From the NCBI GenBank assembly GCA_036259875.1, contig DATAAZ010000067.1, positions 1 through 31,683 on the forward strand: a stretch of 31,683 bases of DNA, given 5' to 3'. Origin of the DNA: DATAAZ01 sp036259875 (GTDB taxonomy: Bacteria > Actinomycetota > Thermoleophilia > Gaiellales > Gaiellaceae). Shown one piece after another: positions 1 through 7,835 of this stretch. Under the pieces are notes generated by a model. That model did no database searches. It was not told where the DNA came from and saw nothing but the letters and a program-made list of their open reading frames with translations. Every line of letters begins with the position of its first letter. Positions within the stretch are counted from its first letter, which is position 1. A program made the translations under genes and the position numbers.

Positions 1-51
1 CCAGCCCTATCCTCCGCGCTCGCCCGCGAAGCGCGTCGCGGTCGTAAGGAC

Positions 52-1626
52 ATGACGGCACGGGATTCTTCGAAGGCCGGGCGCCGCGAGTGGATCGGGC
101 TCGCCGTCCTCGCCCTCGCGTGCGTGGTCTACGCGATGGACCTCACCGTGCTCCATCTCGCCGTGCCGCACCTGAGCGCGGACCTCGAGCCGAGCAGCGC
201 GCAGCTGCTCTGGATCGCGGACGTCTACGGCTTCATGGTCGCCGGGGCGATGATCACGATGGGGACGCTCGGCGACCGGATCGGGCGCCGGCGCCTCCTC
301 CTGATCGGCGCCGCGGGCTTCGCGCTCGCCTCGCTGCTCGCCGCGTTCTCGACGAGTGCCGAGATGCTGATCGCGGCGCGCGCGCTCCTCGGGATCGCAG
401 GCGCGACGATCGCCCCCTCGACCCTCTCCTTGATTCGCAACCTCTTCGACGACCCCGGCCAGCGCACCTTTGCGATCGGCGTCTGGATCACCGCTTACTC
501 GCTGGGCGGTGCGCTCGGCCCCCTCCTCGGCGGCGTGCTGCTCGAGTTCTTCTGGTGGGGCTCGGTCTTCCTCCTCGCGGTTCCGGTGATGGCGGTCCTG
601 CTCGTGCTCGGGCCCGTGCTCCTGCCGGAGTTTCGCGATCGGGACGCTGGGCGCCTCGACATCCTGAGCGCCGCGCTCTCGCTCGCCGCCGTGCTCGCCG
701 TCGTCTACGGCCTGAAGGAGCTCGCCCAGGACGGCGTCGAGGTGGTCCCGTTCGTCGCGATCGCGCTCGGCCTCGTCCTCGGAACGCTCTTTCTCTGGAG
801 GCAGGCGCGGCTCCCCGACCCGCTGATCGACCTGCGGCTCTTTCGCGTCCCGGCGTTCAGCGCCTCGCTGACTGTCTACACGCTCGGGATCCTCGTGCTC
901 TTCGGCTCCTTCCTCTTCATCTACCAGTACCTCCAGCTCGTCCTCGAACTCTCGCCGCTCGAAGCCGGCGTCTTGACGCTGCCCTCGTTCGGTTCCTTCG
1001 TCCTCGGCTCGATGCTCGCCCCGACGTTCGTGAAGCGCGTGCGCCCGGCCTACGTCATGGCCGTCGGCCTCGCGATCGCGGCGGTCGGGATGCTCGGACT
1101 CACGCAGGTGAGCGCCGACGCCGGCCTCGGATGGCTGATCGGGTCGTCCGTCGTCTACTCGCTCGGGATCGCGCCGATGTTCACGCTGACCAATGACCTC
1201 ATCATCGGCGCTGCGCCGCCCGAGCGCGCCGGCGCCGCCTCGGCGATTTCGGAGACGGGCGCCGAGCTCGGCGGCGCGCTCTCGATTGCGATCCTCGGCA
1301 CGATCGGCACCGCGGTCTACCGGACGCAGGTCGACGACGGCATTCCCACGGCCGTTCCGGCTGAGGAGGCCGACGCCGCCCGCGACACGCTCGGGGGAGC
1401 GGTTGCGGTCAGCGGCGAGCTGCCGGGCGCGGTCGCAACGCAGGTTCTCGATGCGGCACGCGCGGCGTTCACGCAGGGCCTGCAGGTCGTCGCCCTCGTG
1501 AGCGCGGTCCTGGCGGCGCTCGCGGCCGTCGGCGTCGCGCTCTTCCTACGGCAGGTGAAGCCGGCATCTCCTGAGCCCGGCGACGCACCGGCTGCTGCTG
1601 CTCTCACCACCGCCGAGCCGCAGTGA
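52..1626 (+). CDS. MFS drug exporter, DHA2 (14-TM, EmrB/QacA-like)
   Basis: Encodes a 524-residue inner-membrane transporter that probably exports drugs or other hydrophobic compounds by proton antiport. The whole protein is hydrophobic with short loops, and its length fits the 14-helix DHA2 branch rather than 12-helix families. The loop after the second helix reads GTLGDRIGRRR, the MFS motif A. An acidic residue in the first helix (YAMDLTVLHLAVP) is typical of this branch. The ATG is preceded by a good ribosome site (TAAGGAC). An arginase-like gene follows on the same strand after 40 bp. Substrate cannot be read from the sequence; no adjacent TetR-type repressor is visible, and any upstream gene lies outside the window. 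Confidence 0.9.
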   Translation: MTARDSSKAGRREWIGLAVLALACVVYAMDLTVLHLAVPHLSADLEPSSAQLLWIADVYGFMVAGAMITMGTLGDRIGRRRLLLIGAAGFALASLLAAFSTSAEMLIAARALLGIAGATIAPSTLSLIRNLFDDPGQRTFAIGVWITAYSLGGALGPLLGGVLLEFFWWGSVFLLAVPVMAVLLVLGPVLLPEFRDRDAGRLDILSAALSLAAVLAVVYGLKELAQDGVEVVPFVAIALGLVLGTLFLWRQARLPDPLIDLRLFRVPAFSASLTVYTLGILVLFGSFLFIYQYLQLVLELSPLEAGVLTLPSFGSFVLGSMLAPTFVKRVRPAYVMAVGLAIAAVGMLGLTQVSADAGLGWLIGSSVVYSLGIAPMFTLTNDLIIGAAPPERAGAASAISETGAELGGALSIAILGTIGTAVYRTQVDDGIPTAVPAEEADAARDTLGGAVAVSGELPGAVATQVLDAARAAFTQGLQVVALVSAVLAALAAVGVALFLRQVKPASPEPGDAPAAAALTTAEPQ

Positions 1627-1666
1627 CGACTCCGCTACGCGCCGGACGACGTAGCTTGAGCAGACG

Positions 1667-2566
1667 GTGGATGTTTCGCTGATCGAGGTCCCGTACCACG
1701 CGGGCGACGAGAGCGTGGGCGCGAGCGCGGGCCCGCGGCGCCTGGTCGAGGCCGGCGCGGAGCGGGTCTTGGCCGCACGCGGCATCGACGTCTCGGTGGA
1801 GCGCGTCGGTCGCATGGAGCCCTTCCGCGATACCGCTGTCTCGGCGGCGACGGTCAACACCGAGCTCGCCGCGCGCGTTCGCGCGGCCGTCGACACCGGC
1901 CGGCTGCCGCTGGTGCTCGCGGGGTCATGCAACTCGGCGCTCGGGGTGCTCGCCGGCTTCGACCACGCGAGCTGCGGCGCCGTCTGGCTCGATGCGCACG
2001 GCGACTTCAACACGCCGGAGACGACCGTGAGCGGGTTTTTCGCCGGCATGTCGATGGCGATTCTCACCGGCCGCTGCTACCGCGCCTACTGGGCGCAGAG
2101 CGGCGACGCCACGCCGCTCGCAGAGGAAGCGATCGTCATGTACGGCGTGCGCTCGCTCTCGCCCGAGGCGGAGCGGGAGCGGTTGGAGAGATCGCCGATC
2201 GAGGTCGTCTCCTGGCGGGATGGCAGGCCGGAAACTGAGCTCGTCGCGCCGCTCGAGCGGCTCTCCAGACGCGTCGACGACGTCTATCTCCACGTCGACT
2301 TCGATGCGTTCGCGCCCGAGGTTGCCCCCGGCGTCGTCGACGAGCCCGTTGCGGGCGGGCTGTCGCGCGAGCAGGCGGAGGAGATCATCCAGGCGACCGT
2401 CGACCGATTCCGGATTCGGGCCGCGACTCTGGCCACCTTCACGCCCGAGCGTGACGAGGGCGACGCGACGTTGCGCCTCGCCCTGCGCATGCTCGAGTTG
2501 CTCGCCGATTACGCTGCACGCGACGAGAGCCAGCGGCGCGCTCTCGCGCCGGGGTCGGGACGCTGA
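1667..2566 (+). CDS. Arginase/agmatinase-family ureohydrolase with a Cys in place of the first metal His
   Basis: A 299-residue member of the arginase/agmatinase/formiminoglutamase fold, which hydrolyses guanidino or formimino groups at a two-manganese centre. WLDAHGDFN supplies the D-x-H-x-D ligands and YLHVDFDAF supplies the second D-x-D pair. The usual GGDHS motif, whose His binds the first metal, is AGSCNS here, which puts Cys at the His position. The GTG start lies 40 bp after the MFS stop, and the protein begins at the family's first beta strand. Because of the substituted ligand and lack of an arginine-metabolism neighbour, I do not assign arginase or agmatinase activity. The fold is secure; substrate is unknown. 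Confidence 0.85.
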   Translation: MDVSLIEVPYHAGDESVGASAGPRRLVEAGAERVLAARGIDVSVERVGRMEPFRDTAVSAATVNTELAARVRAAVDTGRLPLVLAGSCNSALGVLAGFDHASCGAVWLDAHGDFNTPETTVSGFFAGMSMAILTGRCYRAYWAQSGDATPLAEEAIVMYGVRSLSPEAERERLERSPIEVVSWRDGRPETELVAPLERLSRRVDDVYLHVDFDAFAPEVAPGVVDEPVAGGLSREQAEEIIQATVDRFRIRAATLATFTPERDEGDATLRLALRMLELLADYAARDESQRRALAPGSGR

Positions 2567-2586
2567 GCGCGACCCACGCGACTTCG

Positions 2587-2928
2587 ATGGGGAGAGGGAC
2601 GTTCGTTCACGAGGCAGCGCTTCGCCTGGGCGAGGGAGTGGACGAGCGTGAGCCCGGAGCCGCCGTCACCGTTGCGCTGTGCGGCCATTGGGAGCACGAA
2701 GGGCCCTGCCGGTGGCCGCACAACAATGCCCTGACGGCGGAGCCACCGCTAGCCCGCTTCCGCACCGTCTTCGTCGCGGACGCCGCGGACGAGCCCGAGA
2801 TCCGCGCTCGAATCGTCGAGGCGCTCACGAGCGCTTCGACCTGGACGCTCATTTCGCATCACCCTCGCCCCCCGACCGTCGACGAGGGCGAACTCGGGCG
2901 CCGACTCGGCGCCGCGCACAACCCGTGA
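2587..2928 (+). CDS. Small conserved-looking hypothetical protein with a Cys/His cluster
   Basis: A 113-residue protein I do not recognise. Codons are strongly G/C in the third position, as expected of a real gene here. Residues from about 32 contain CGHWEHEGPCRWPHNN, a spacing (C-x-H-x2-H-x3-C-x3-H) that could bind a metal. The second half (FRTVFVADAADEPEIRARIVEAL, then WTLISHHPR) alternates strand- and helix-like segments as in a small alpha/beta protein. It starts 20 bp after the arginase-like stop, so it may be co-transcribed. No clear ribosome site is seen. Its 3' end overlaps the converging glycosyltransferase by 70 bp. Confidence 0.55.
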   Translation: MGRGTFVHEAALRLGEGVDEREPGAAVTVALCGHWEHEGPCRWPHNNALTAEPPLARFRTVFVADAADEPEIRARIVEALTSASTWTLISHHPRPPTVDEGELGRRLGAAHNP

Positions 2929-4028
2929 TCGACTGACCGGGGTATCCCGGGCCCTCCTGCGAGTGCTTCGCGGATCGCCGCGAAGAAAAGCTCCGCAGAC
3001 TCGTCCCAGGTCGGTCGGCTGAGAGCGCGTCGGGCGGCCGCCGCCCCCAGCGCTCTCCGGTGCTCCTCGTCGAACGCGAGCCGCGACATTGCGCGGGAGA
3101 GCGCCGCGATGTCGCCGGGCTCGACGAGGAGCGCGTCCCGCTCGTTCTCGGCGAGATACGGGAGGTTGCCGGCGCTCCAGCCTACGACCGGAAGCCCGAA
3201 GGCCATCGCCTCGCCCCACACGGTCCCGTACGGCTCGCGATAGGCCGGAAGGACGAAGGCGTCCGCGGACCGGTAGAGCGCCGCCACGTCCTCGCGAGCC
3301 CGGCGCCCGTGCACGATCACGCGCGCGCCGAGGTCGCGATCCGCGAGCCGCGAACGCACGCGCTCGGCGTAGCGTCGATCGGCGGAGTCGTCGCCGACGA
3401 GGTGGAGAGTCGCGGCGCCGGCCGGCAGCCGCGCGAACGCGTCGAGGAGCTCGAGGATCCCTTTTCGCGGGAGCCAGTTCGCGACCGTGAGAAACGCAGC
3501 TCGGCGGCCCTCGCGGAGATCGATCGTCGGACTGGTCGTCGTCGGCGCAACGTCGCGCCCGGGTGGGACGACGCGGATCCGCGAACGCGCGAAGCCCGCT
3601 CGGACGAGGTCGTCTGCGAGGTGATCGCTCGCCGCGATCAAGAGCTTCGCGCGCCGCCAGGCAAGCCGATCCAGCACGGCCTGCACGCGCGTCCGGACGA
3701 CGGCGTGGTCGATCCCGCCGGGCGGTTGGTGGAGCACGCCGATCACCGGCACCTCGAAACGGCTCCCCGCCAGCGAGGGGCCGGCGAAAGCAGCTGCGAT
3801 CGAGTCGAGAAGGACGGCGCTCGCGGAACGCTCTCTCGCCTGCCGAAGCACGGCGCGCCCGCTCCCCGCAGCGAGCGGGAAGGCACGCTCGGGAAAGGAG
3901 ACGAAGGCGATTCGCGCGCCGTGCGCGGGCGCCGCCTCCGCCATCCGCAGGTGGTACAGATAGCCCCCGCTCAAGCGGCGGGGATCGCCCAGCGTGACGA
4001 GCGGGAGAACGAGATGCGCGTCGTCCAC
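2859..4028 (-). CDS. Glycosyltransferase family 4 (GT-B fold)
   Basis: A 389-residue retaining glycosyltransferase that would move a sugar from a nucleotide-sugar donor to an acceptor. The N-terminal strand (HLVLPLVTLGDP) is followed by the glycine loop LSGGYLYHLRMAEA. The donor-binding half has the WLPRKG motif near 185-190 and an E-x7-E motif (E265 and E273) in EPYGTVWGEAMAFG. I chose the GTG at 4028 because it has GGGAG just upstream and because any later start would delete the first beta strand; the open frame continues upstream but reads through the opposite gene. The start overlaps the start of the divergent glycosyltransferase by 15 bp. The last 40 residues are low-complexity and may not be conserved. 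Acceptor is unknown. Confidence 0.88.
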   Translation of the reverse strand: MDDAHLVLPLVTLGDPRRLSGGYLYHLRMAEAAPAHGARIAFVSFPERAFPLAAGSGRAVLRQARERSASAVLLDSIAAAFAGPSLAGSRFEVPVIGVLHQPPGGIDHAVVRTRVQAVLDRLAWRRAKLLIAASDHLADDLVRAGFARSRIRVVPPGRDVAPTTTSPTIDLREGRRAAFLTVANWLPRKGILELLDAFARLPAGAATLHLVGDDSADRRYAERVRSRLADRDLGARVIVHGRRAREDVAALYRSADAFVLPAYREPYGTVWGEAMAFGLPVVGWSAGNLPYLAENERDALLVEPGDIAALSRAMSRLAFDEEHRRALGAAAARRALSRPTWDESAELFFAAIREALAGGPGIPRSVDHGLCAAPSRRPSSPSSTVGGRG

Positions 4029-5114
4029 GTCGCTCCCACGCTCTTCGGCCCGGCCGGGATCTTCGGGGGCGGCGAGCGCTACCCGCTCGAGCTCGGCCGG
4101 GCACTCGCGCGCCACGTCGACTGCGAGCTCGTCACGTTCGGTCCGAGAGTGCGCGCGTGGCGCGACCCGAGCGGGCTCCGCGTGCGCGTCCTTCGGTCGC
4201 TCGCGCGCGTCCGCGGACACCCTGCGCATCCGCTCGCGGTCGGGCTCGGTCACGCGCTCGCCCGAGCGGACGTCGCCCATACGCACCATCTGCGAAGTAC
4301 GCCGAGCCGGCTCGCGGCCGTGAACGCGCGCATCCGCCGGGTCCCGACGGCCGTCACCGACCACGGCCTCGGCGGAGGCGACTGGGCAGGTCTTCTCCCG
4401 CTCCTCTTCGACCGGTTTCTCACGGTGTCCGCCTATTCTGCGCGCGAGCTCCGCTCGCCGCCGTCGCGAACGCGGGTCATCTACGGAGGCGCCGACCCCG
4501 AGCGCTTCTCACCCGAGGTGAACGTGGTTCGCCGGGGCGTCCTCTTCGTCGGCCGGCTCACGCCCCACAAGGGGGTAGACCGGCTGATCGAGGCGCTCCC
4601 CGATGACGCGGAGCTCCGCATCGCCGGCTCCGCCGGCCACGACCCGGACCCGCCCGAGCGCGATTATCCGAGCCTGCTTCGACGGCTCGCCGCACGGCGT
4701 CGTGTCGAGTTCCTCGGCGCCGTCCCCGAATCGGAGCTTCCGGCGCTCTACCGCGGGGCGCGCGTCGTGGCGCTGCCGTCAGTGCATCGGACGTGCTACG
4801 GGCGCGACGTCGCGGTGTCGGAGCTACTCGGGCTCGCCGCGCTCGAGGCGATGGCGAGCGGCACGCCCGTCGTCGCGAGCCGGGTCGGAGGGTTGCCCGA
4901 GGTGGTCGAGAACGGCGTAACGGGCTTCCTCGTCGACCCGGGAGACGCCGATCAGCTCCGCGCGCGCCTCGCAGAGGTTCTCGCCGACCCCCGGCTGGCC
5001 GAGCGGCTCGGGCGCAACGCGCGGGAGCACGTGCTCGAGCGTTTCACGTGGGCCGCCTGCGCCGACCGTTGCCTAGCCGCTTACTCCGAGCTCGTCGACA
5101 CCGGGCCCCCGTAG
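4014..5114 (+). CDS. Glycosyltransferase family 4 (GT-B fold)
   Basis: A 366-residue GT4 enzyme, paralogous in fold to its divergent neighbour but not a close copy. It begins MRVVHVAPTLFGPAG and continues through the glycine loop FGGGERYPLELG. The C-terminal half has GRLTPHKG (donor site) and E-x7-E in SELLGLAALEAM, followed by GTPVVASRVGGLPEVV. A ribosome site (GGGAG, then 7 nt) precedes the ATG. The long open frame before it is only the shadow of the opposite gene. The 3' end overlaps the converging PTPS-like gene by 34 bp. Two GT4 genes beside a pterin/riboflavin-type gene set suggest glycosylation of a small molecule or lipid; that role is inference. Confidence 0.9.
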   Translation: MRVVHVAPTLFGPAGIFGGGERYPLELGRALARHVDCELVTFGPRVRAWRDPSGLRVRVLRSLARVRGHPAHPLAVGLGHALARADVAHTHHLRSTPSRLAAVNARIRRVPTAVTDHGLGGGDWAGLLPLLFDRFLTVSAYSARELRSPPSRTRVIYGGADPERFSPEVNVVRRGVLFVGRLTPHKGVDRLIEALPDDAELRIAGSAGHDPDPPERDYPSLLRRLAARRRVEFLGAVPESELPALYRGARVVALPSVHRTCYGRDVAVSELLGLAALEAMASGTPVVASRVGGLPEVVENGVTGFLVDPGDADQLRARLAEVLADPRLAERLGRNAREHVLERFTWAACADRCLAAYSELVDTGPP

Positions 5115-5479
5115 CCGCCGAACGCCGTGGCGGACTCCCAGACGCGCACGGCGAGCGCTTCGCCACCCGCCGCGTGAATCGCCCCGCCGAGCGTCTGGTG
5201 GAACCAGCGGGCGAGGATCTCGACCGTGACGGCTTCGGCGTCGGGCGGTCGGATGGTGTCGAGATCCTTGCCCTCGAGCGTGGCAACGGCGTCCGCGAGC
5301 GCGGCCTCGACGACGTCGAGGTCGCAAACCATCCCCCTCTCGTCGAGAACCGCTCGCTCGATGACGACCTCGACGCGGTAGTCGTGCGCGTGCAGCTCTC
5401 CTTCGGGCGGGGGAAGCCACGGGATTCGGTGCAGCGCCCGCAGCGCCGCCGACGCGCCCACCTCGAAGCGGCCGGTCAC
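5081..5479 (-). CDS. PTPS/QueD-like T-fold protein with altered catalytic residues
   Basis: A 132-residue protein of the 6-pyruvoyl-tetrahydropterin synthase/QueD family (COG0720). It keeps the zinc-type pair H30-x-H32 followed by Tyr (HAHDY), the V-x-DLD strand (about 51-56), T85-x-E87 and the late Glu (E115 in VWES) that anchors the pterin ring in the family. The catalytic Cys four residues before the first His is E26, and the LDHxxLN motif is LEGKDLD, so the catalytic His is G70. The first zinc His aligns with either A11 or H17, so zinc binding is uncertain. The GTG start overlaps the upstream dehydrogenase stop as GTGA, implying coupled translation. Standard PTPS or QueD chemistry is unlikely; binding of a pterin-like or pyrimidine substrate is plausible. 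Confidence 0.85.
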   Translation of the reverse strand: MTGRFEVGASAALRALHRIPWLPPPEGELHAHDYRVEVVIERAVLDERGMVCDLDVVEAALADAVATLEGKDLDTIRPPDAEAVTVEILARWFHQTLGGAIHAAGGEALAVRVWESATAFGGYGGPVSTSSE

Positions 5480-6489
5480 GAGTAGGCGAGCGCGACGTGG
5501 ACGAGGCCGTCGTCCATTCGGTCGAGCGCCGCGTATGCCTCCGGTGCGCGCTCGAACGGGAACGTGTGCGTGCCGAGCTCGGCCACGGGCAGGACGCCGA
5601 GAAGTCGCCGCGTCGTCTCGAGCCTCCGCTTCCGATCCCACCGCCCCGCTCGGCTACCGAGCGTCGAGACCTGGGTGCTCCGGACCTCGAGGCGTCGCCG
5701 GTGGAAGTCGCCGCCGAGCGGGAGCGTGACCGGCTTCACGCCGTACCAGGACGCGACGAGCGCGACGCCTTCGCGCGCGAGGAGGCGGAGACTCTCGCCG
5801 AGCGCGTCCGGGTTCCCCGTCGCCTCGACGAGCACGTCCGCACCGCGACCGCTCGAGGCGGCGTGCACCGCCTCGCCGAGCTCCTCGGGCGCGACGGCGG
5901 CGACGTCGCAGCCTCGTGCCGTCTCGCGCCGCCAACCCTTCCGGTCGCTCGCGACCACGATCGTGCCGCTCCGCGCCAGCAGGAGCGCCGAGAGGATTCC
6001 GACCGGGCCGAGCCCGACGACGGCGACCACCTCCCCGTAGCGAACGCCCGCGTCGAGCGAGATCTGGAGCGCCGTCTCGACCAGCGGGAAGAGCGTCGCC
6101 GCGCGCGCGTCGACGCCCGCGACCGGGACGACGTCGTCGGCCGCGACGATGAACCGGTCCTGGTGCGGGTGAAACGCGAACACGCGCTCGCCCTCGGCGA
6201 CGCCGCTACGCGACGCCTCGACCGTCCCCACGGCGCTGTAGCCGTACATGAACGGATACGCGAAGCTCCCCGCGAGCGCGCCGAGCGTCTCGTCGCGCGG
6301 AGCGCTCGCGTCGAGCTCGCCCCGGTACGCGAGCAGCTCGGTGCCGCCGCTGATCCCCGAGAACTCGGCCCGAACGAGGACTTCGCCGGCCTGCGGTTCC
6401 GAGACCGCCACGTCCGAGACGTCCACTTGGTACGGCGCGAGGAAGCGGACGGCACGCGCCCCGACCTCGCTCGCAACGACGCCTGGCAC
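5476..6489 (-). CDS. Medium-chain dehydrogenase/reductase, BchC-like clade without the zinc Cys
   Basis: A 337-residue NAD(P)-dependent oxidoreductase of the MDR superfamily. The usual catalytic-zinc motif (GxCGTD) reads SGISGGTELLAYRG here, as in the SGISxGTE branch that includes bacteriochlorophyllide a dehydrogenase-like proteins. PFMYGYSAVGTVEASRSG and a Rossmann motif VVGLGPVGILSALLLA are clear. I placed the start at the GTG at 6489; the open frame extends 19 codons further but would overlap the opposite RibA-like gene. A -10-like element lies 6 nt upstream, so the mRNA may be leaderless. It is translationally coupled to the PTPS-like gene, so the two probably act on the same molecule. 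Substrate unknown. Confidence 0.85.
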   Translation of the reverse strand: MPGVVASEVGARAVRFLAPYQVDVSDVAVSEPQAGEVLVRAEFSGISGGTELLAYRGELDASAPRDETLGALAGSFAYPFMYGYSAVGTVEASRSGVAEGERVFAFHPHQDRFIVAADDVVPVAGVDARAATLFPLVETALQISLDAGVRYGEVVAVVGLGPVGILSALLLARSGTIVVASDRKGWRRETARGCDVAAVAPEELGEAVHAASSGRGADVLVEATGNPDALGESLRLLAREGVALVASWYGVKPVTLPLGGDFHRRRLEVRSTQVSTLGSRAGRWDRKRRLETTRRLLGVLPVAELGTHTFPFERAPEAYAALDRMDDGLVHVALAYS

Positions 6490-6508
6490 CGCACTAAAGT
6501 AACCGCCC
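6490..6508. promoter_or_regulatory. Putative overlapping divergent -10 elements with leaderless starts
   Basis: Only 19 bp separate the dehydrogenase GTG (6489, minus strand) from the RibA-like TTG (6509, plus strand). The gap contains ACTAAAGTA. Read rightward, TAAAGT (6495-6500) fits the TAnnnT -10 pattern and lies 8 nt before the TTG. Read leftward, TACTTT (6501-6496) fits it too and lies 6 nt before the GTG. Neither gene has a Shine-Dalgarno sequence. Both could be transcribed from essentially the same AT-rich patch as leaderless messages. This is pattern-based inference. Confidence 0.5.
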
Positions 6509-7819
6509 TTGTCGCTTACCGAGGTCGCGACCCTTCCGCTGGGCACGAGTTTCGGGGAGTTCGAGCTGCGTGCGTTCGAGCTTCCGTCAGGGCGTGTCTA
6601 CCTGGCGCTCGTGAGCGGCGACCTCGGCGACGGGCGCGCGGTGCTGACGCGGCTGCATTCCGAGTGCCTGACGGGCGACGCTCTCGGATCGCTTCGCTGC
6701 GACTGCGGGACCCAGCTTCGCGAGGCCGCCCGCGCGATCGCCGCCGAGGGCCGCGGCGTCCTCGTCTACGCGACCGGCCACGAGGGCCGTGGCATCGGGC
6801 TCGTGAACAAGCTGCGCGCGTACATGCTGCAGGAGAACGGCACGGACACGATCGATGCCAATGTCCGCCTCGGCTTTCCCCCGGACGCGCGCGAGTACGA
6901 CGCGGCGGCGAGCTGCCTCGCCCTGCTCGGGGTTCGATCGGTTCGCCTGCTCACCAACAACCCGAGCAAGGTCGAGGCGCTGACTCGGGCGGGGATCGTC
7001 GTCGTCGACGTCGTCCCCCTCCAGACGTCGCCGCACGTCCGAAACGTCGACTACCTGCGCGCGAAGGAGGCGAGGCTCGGGCACGTCGCGCCGGCAGGCG
7101 CCCCGCTCGCGGCGAACGGGCTCGGCGAGGCGACGAACGTGACGCCCCTCCTCGGGCGCTCGACAGCCCCCGCTTGGCGGCCCTTCGTCGTCCTGAAGTA
7201 CGCGCAGACAGTGGACGGGCGAATCGCGACTCGAAGCGGGGACGCGAAGTGGATCTCGAGCGAGCCCGAGCGACGAATCTCGCATGCCCTCCGCGCGGCG
7301 TGCGACGCCGTCCTCGTCGGCGTCGGGACGGCCACGATCGACGATCCGCAGCTGACCGTGCGGATGGTCTCCGGGCCGTCGCCGCTCCGGGTCATCCTCG
7401 ACTCGACGCTCCGTCTCCCCGAGACCGCGCGTGTCCTCGACCACCAGGCCGGAACGATCGTGATCACCACCTCCCGCGCGAGCGACGAGCGGCGCGCCGC
7501 GCTTCGCGCGCGGGCGATCGGCGTCCGCGTCGTCGAGCCCGGCCCGCGCGGCGTCGACCTCGCCGACGCGCTCCGAACGCTCCGCGCGCTCGGGGTTCGC
7601 TCCCTGCTCGTCGAAGGCGGCGCGCGCGTCATTACGTCCTTTCTCGCCGAGAAGCTGGTCGATCGCCTCGTCGTCGGGATCGCCCCGGCCATCATCGGGA
7701 CGGGTATCGACGCGGTCGGCGACCTCGGCGTCGCGCGGGTCGGCGAGAGCCTGCGCCTGACGAACCGCTCGGTTCACGTCGCCGGCGACGACCTGCTCGT
7801 CGCCGCGGACGTCGAGTGA
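6509..7819 (+). CDS. GTP cyclohydrolase II fused to RibD-type reductase domain
   Basis: A 436-residue bifunctional protein. Residues 1-195 are GTP cyclohydrolase II, which opens the GTP imidazole ring. Zinc ligands are C53, C64 and C66 (HSECLTGD, LRCDCG). HEGRGIGL, D126 and R128 are in place with E. coli RibA numbering. Y105 is kept; Met at this position diverts an S. coelicolor paralogue to a formylated product, so the ordinary diaminopyrimidine product is expected. Residues 224-436 are a RibD C-terminal reductase domain (LKYAQTVDGRIA, WISS, VGVGTATIDDPQLTVR), without the deaminase half. The TTG start seems leaderless. No ribB, ribE or ribH is nearby, so this may be a dedicated copy for a side pathway. 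Confidence 0.88.
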   Translation: MSLTEVATLPLGTSFGEFELRAFELPSGRVYLALVSGDLGDGRAVLTRLHSECLTGDALGSLRCDCGTQLREAARAIAAEGRGVLVYATGHEGRGIGLVNKLRAYMLQENGTDTIDANVRLGFPPDAREYDAAASCLALLGVRSVRLLTNNPSKVEALTRAGIVVVDVVPLQTSPHVRNVDYLRAKEARLGHVAPAGAPLAANGLGEATNVTPLLGRSTAPAWRPFVVLKYAQTVDGRIATRSGDAKWISSEPERRISHALRAACDAVLVGVGTATIDDPQLTVRMVSGPSPLRVILDSTLRLPETARVLDHQAGTIVITTSRASDERRAALRARAIGVRVVEPGPRGVDLADALRTLRALGVRSLLVEGGARVITSFLAEKLVDRLVVGIAPAIIGTGIDAVGDLGVARVGESLRLTNRSVHVAGDDLLVAADVE

Positions 7820-7835
7820 CGTAAGCAGACGCCGG

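Noticed and set aside
3060..4013. Open frame of over 300 codons continuing upstream of the plus-strand GT4
   Set aside because: It is charged, lacks any fold pattern and is antisense to the minus-strand GT4, whose motifs are clear.
5081..5479. Assignment of the PTPS-like protein as a PTPS-III folate enzyme because of the Cys-to-Glu change
   Set aside because: The LDHxxLN catalytic His is also missing and the first zinc ligand is uncertain, so PTPS-III chemistry is not supported.
5497..7824. 775-codon plus-strand open frame
   Set aside because: It is Arg-rich throughout and overlaps the dehydrogenase and the RibA-RibD fusion, both of which carry full sets of motifs.
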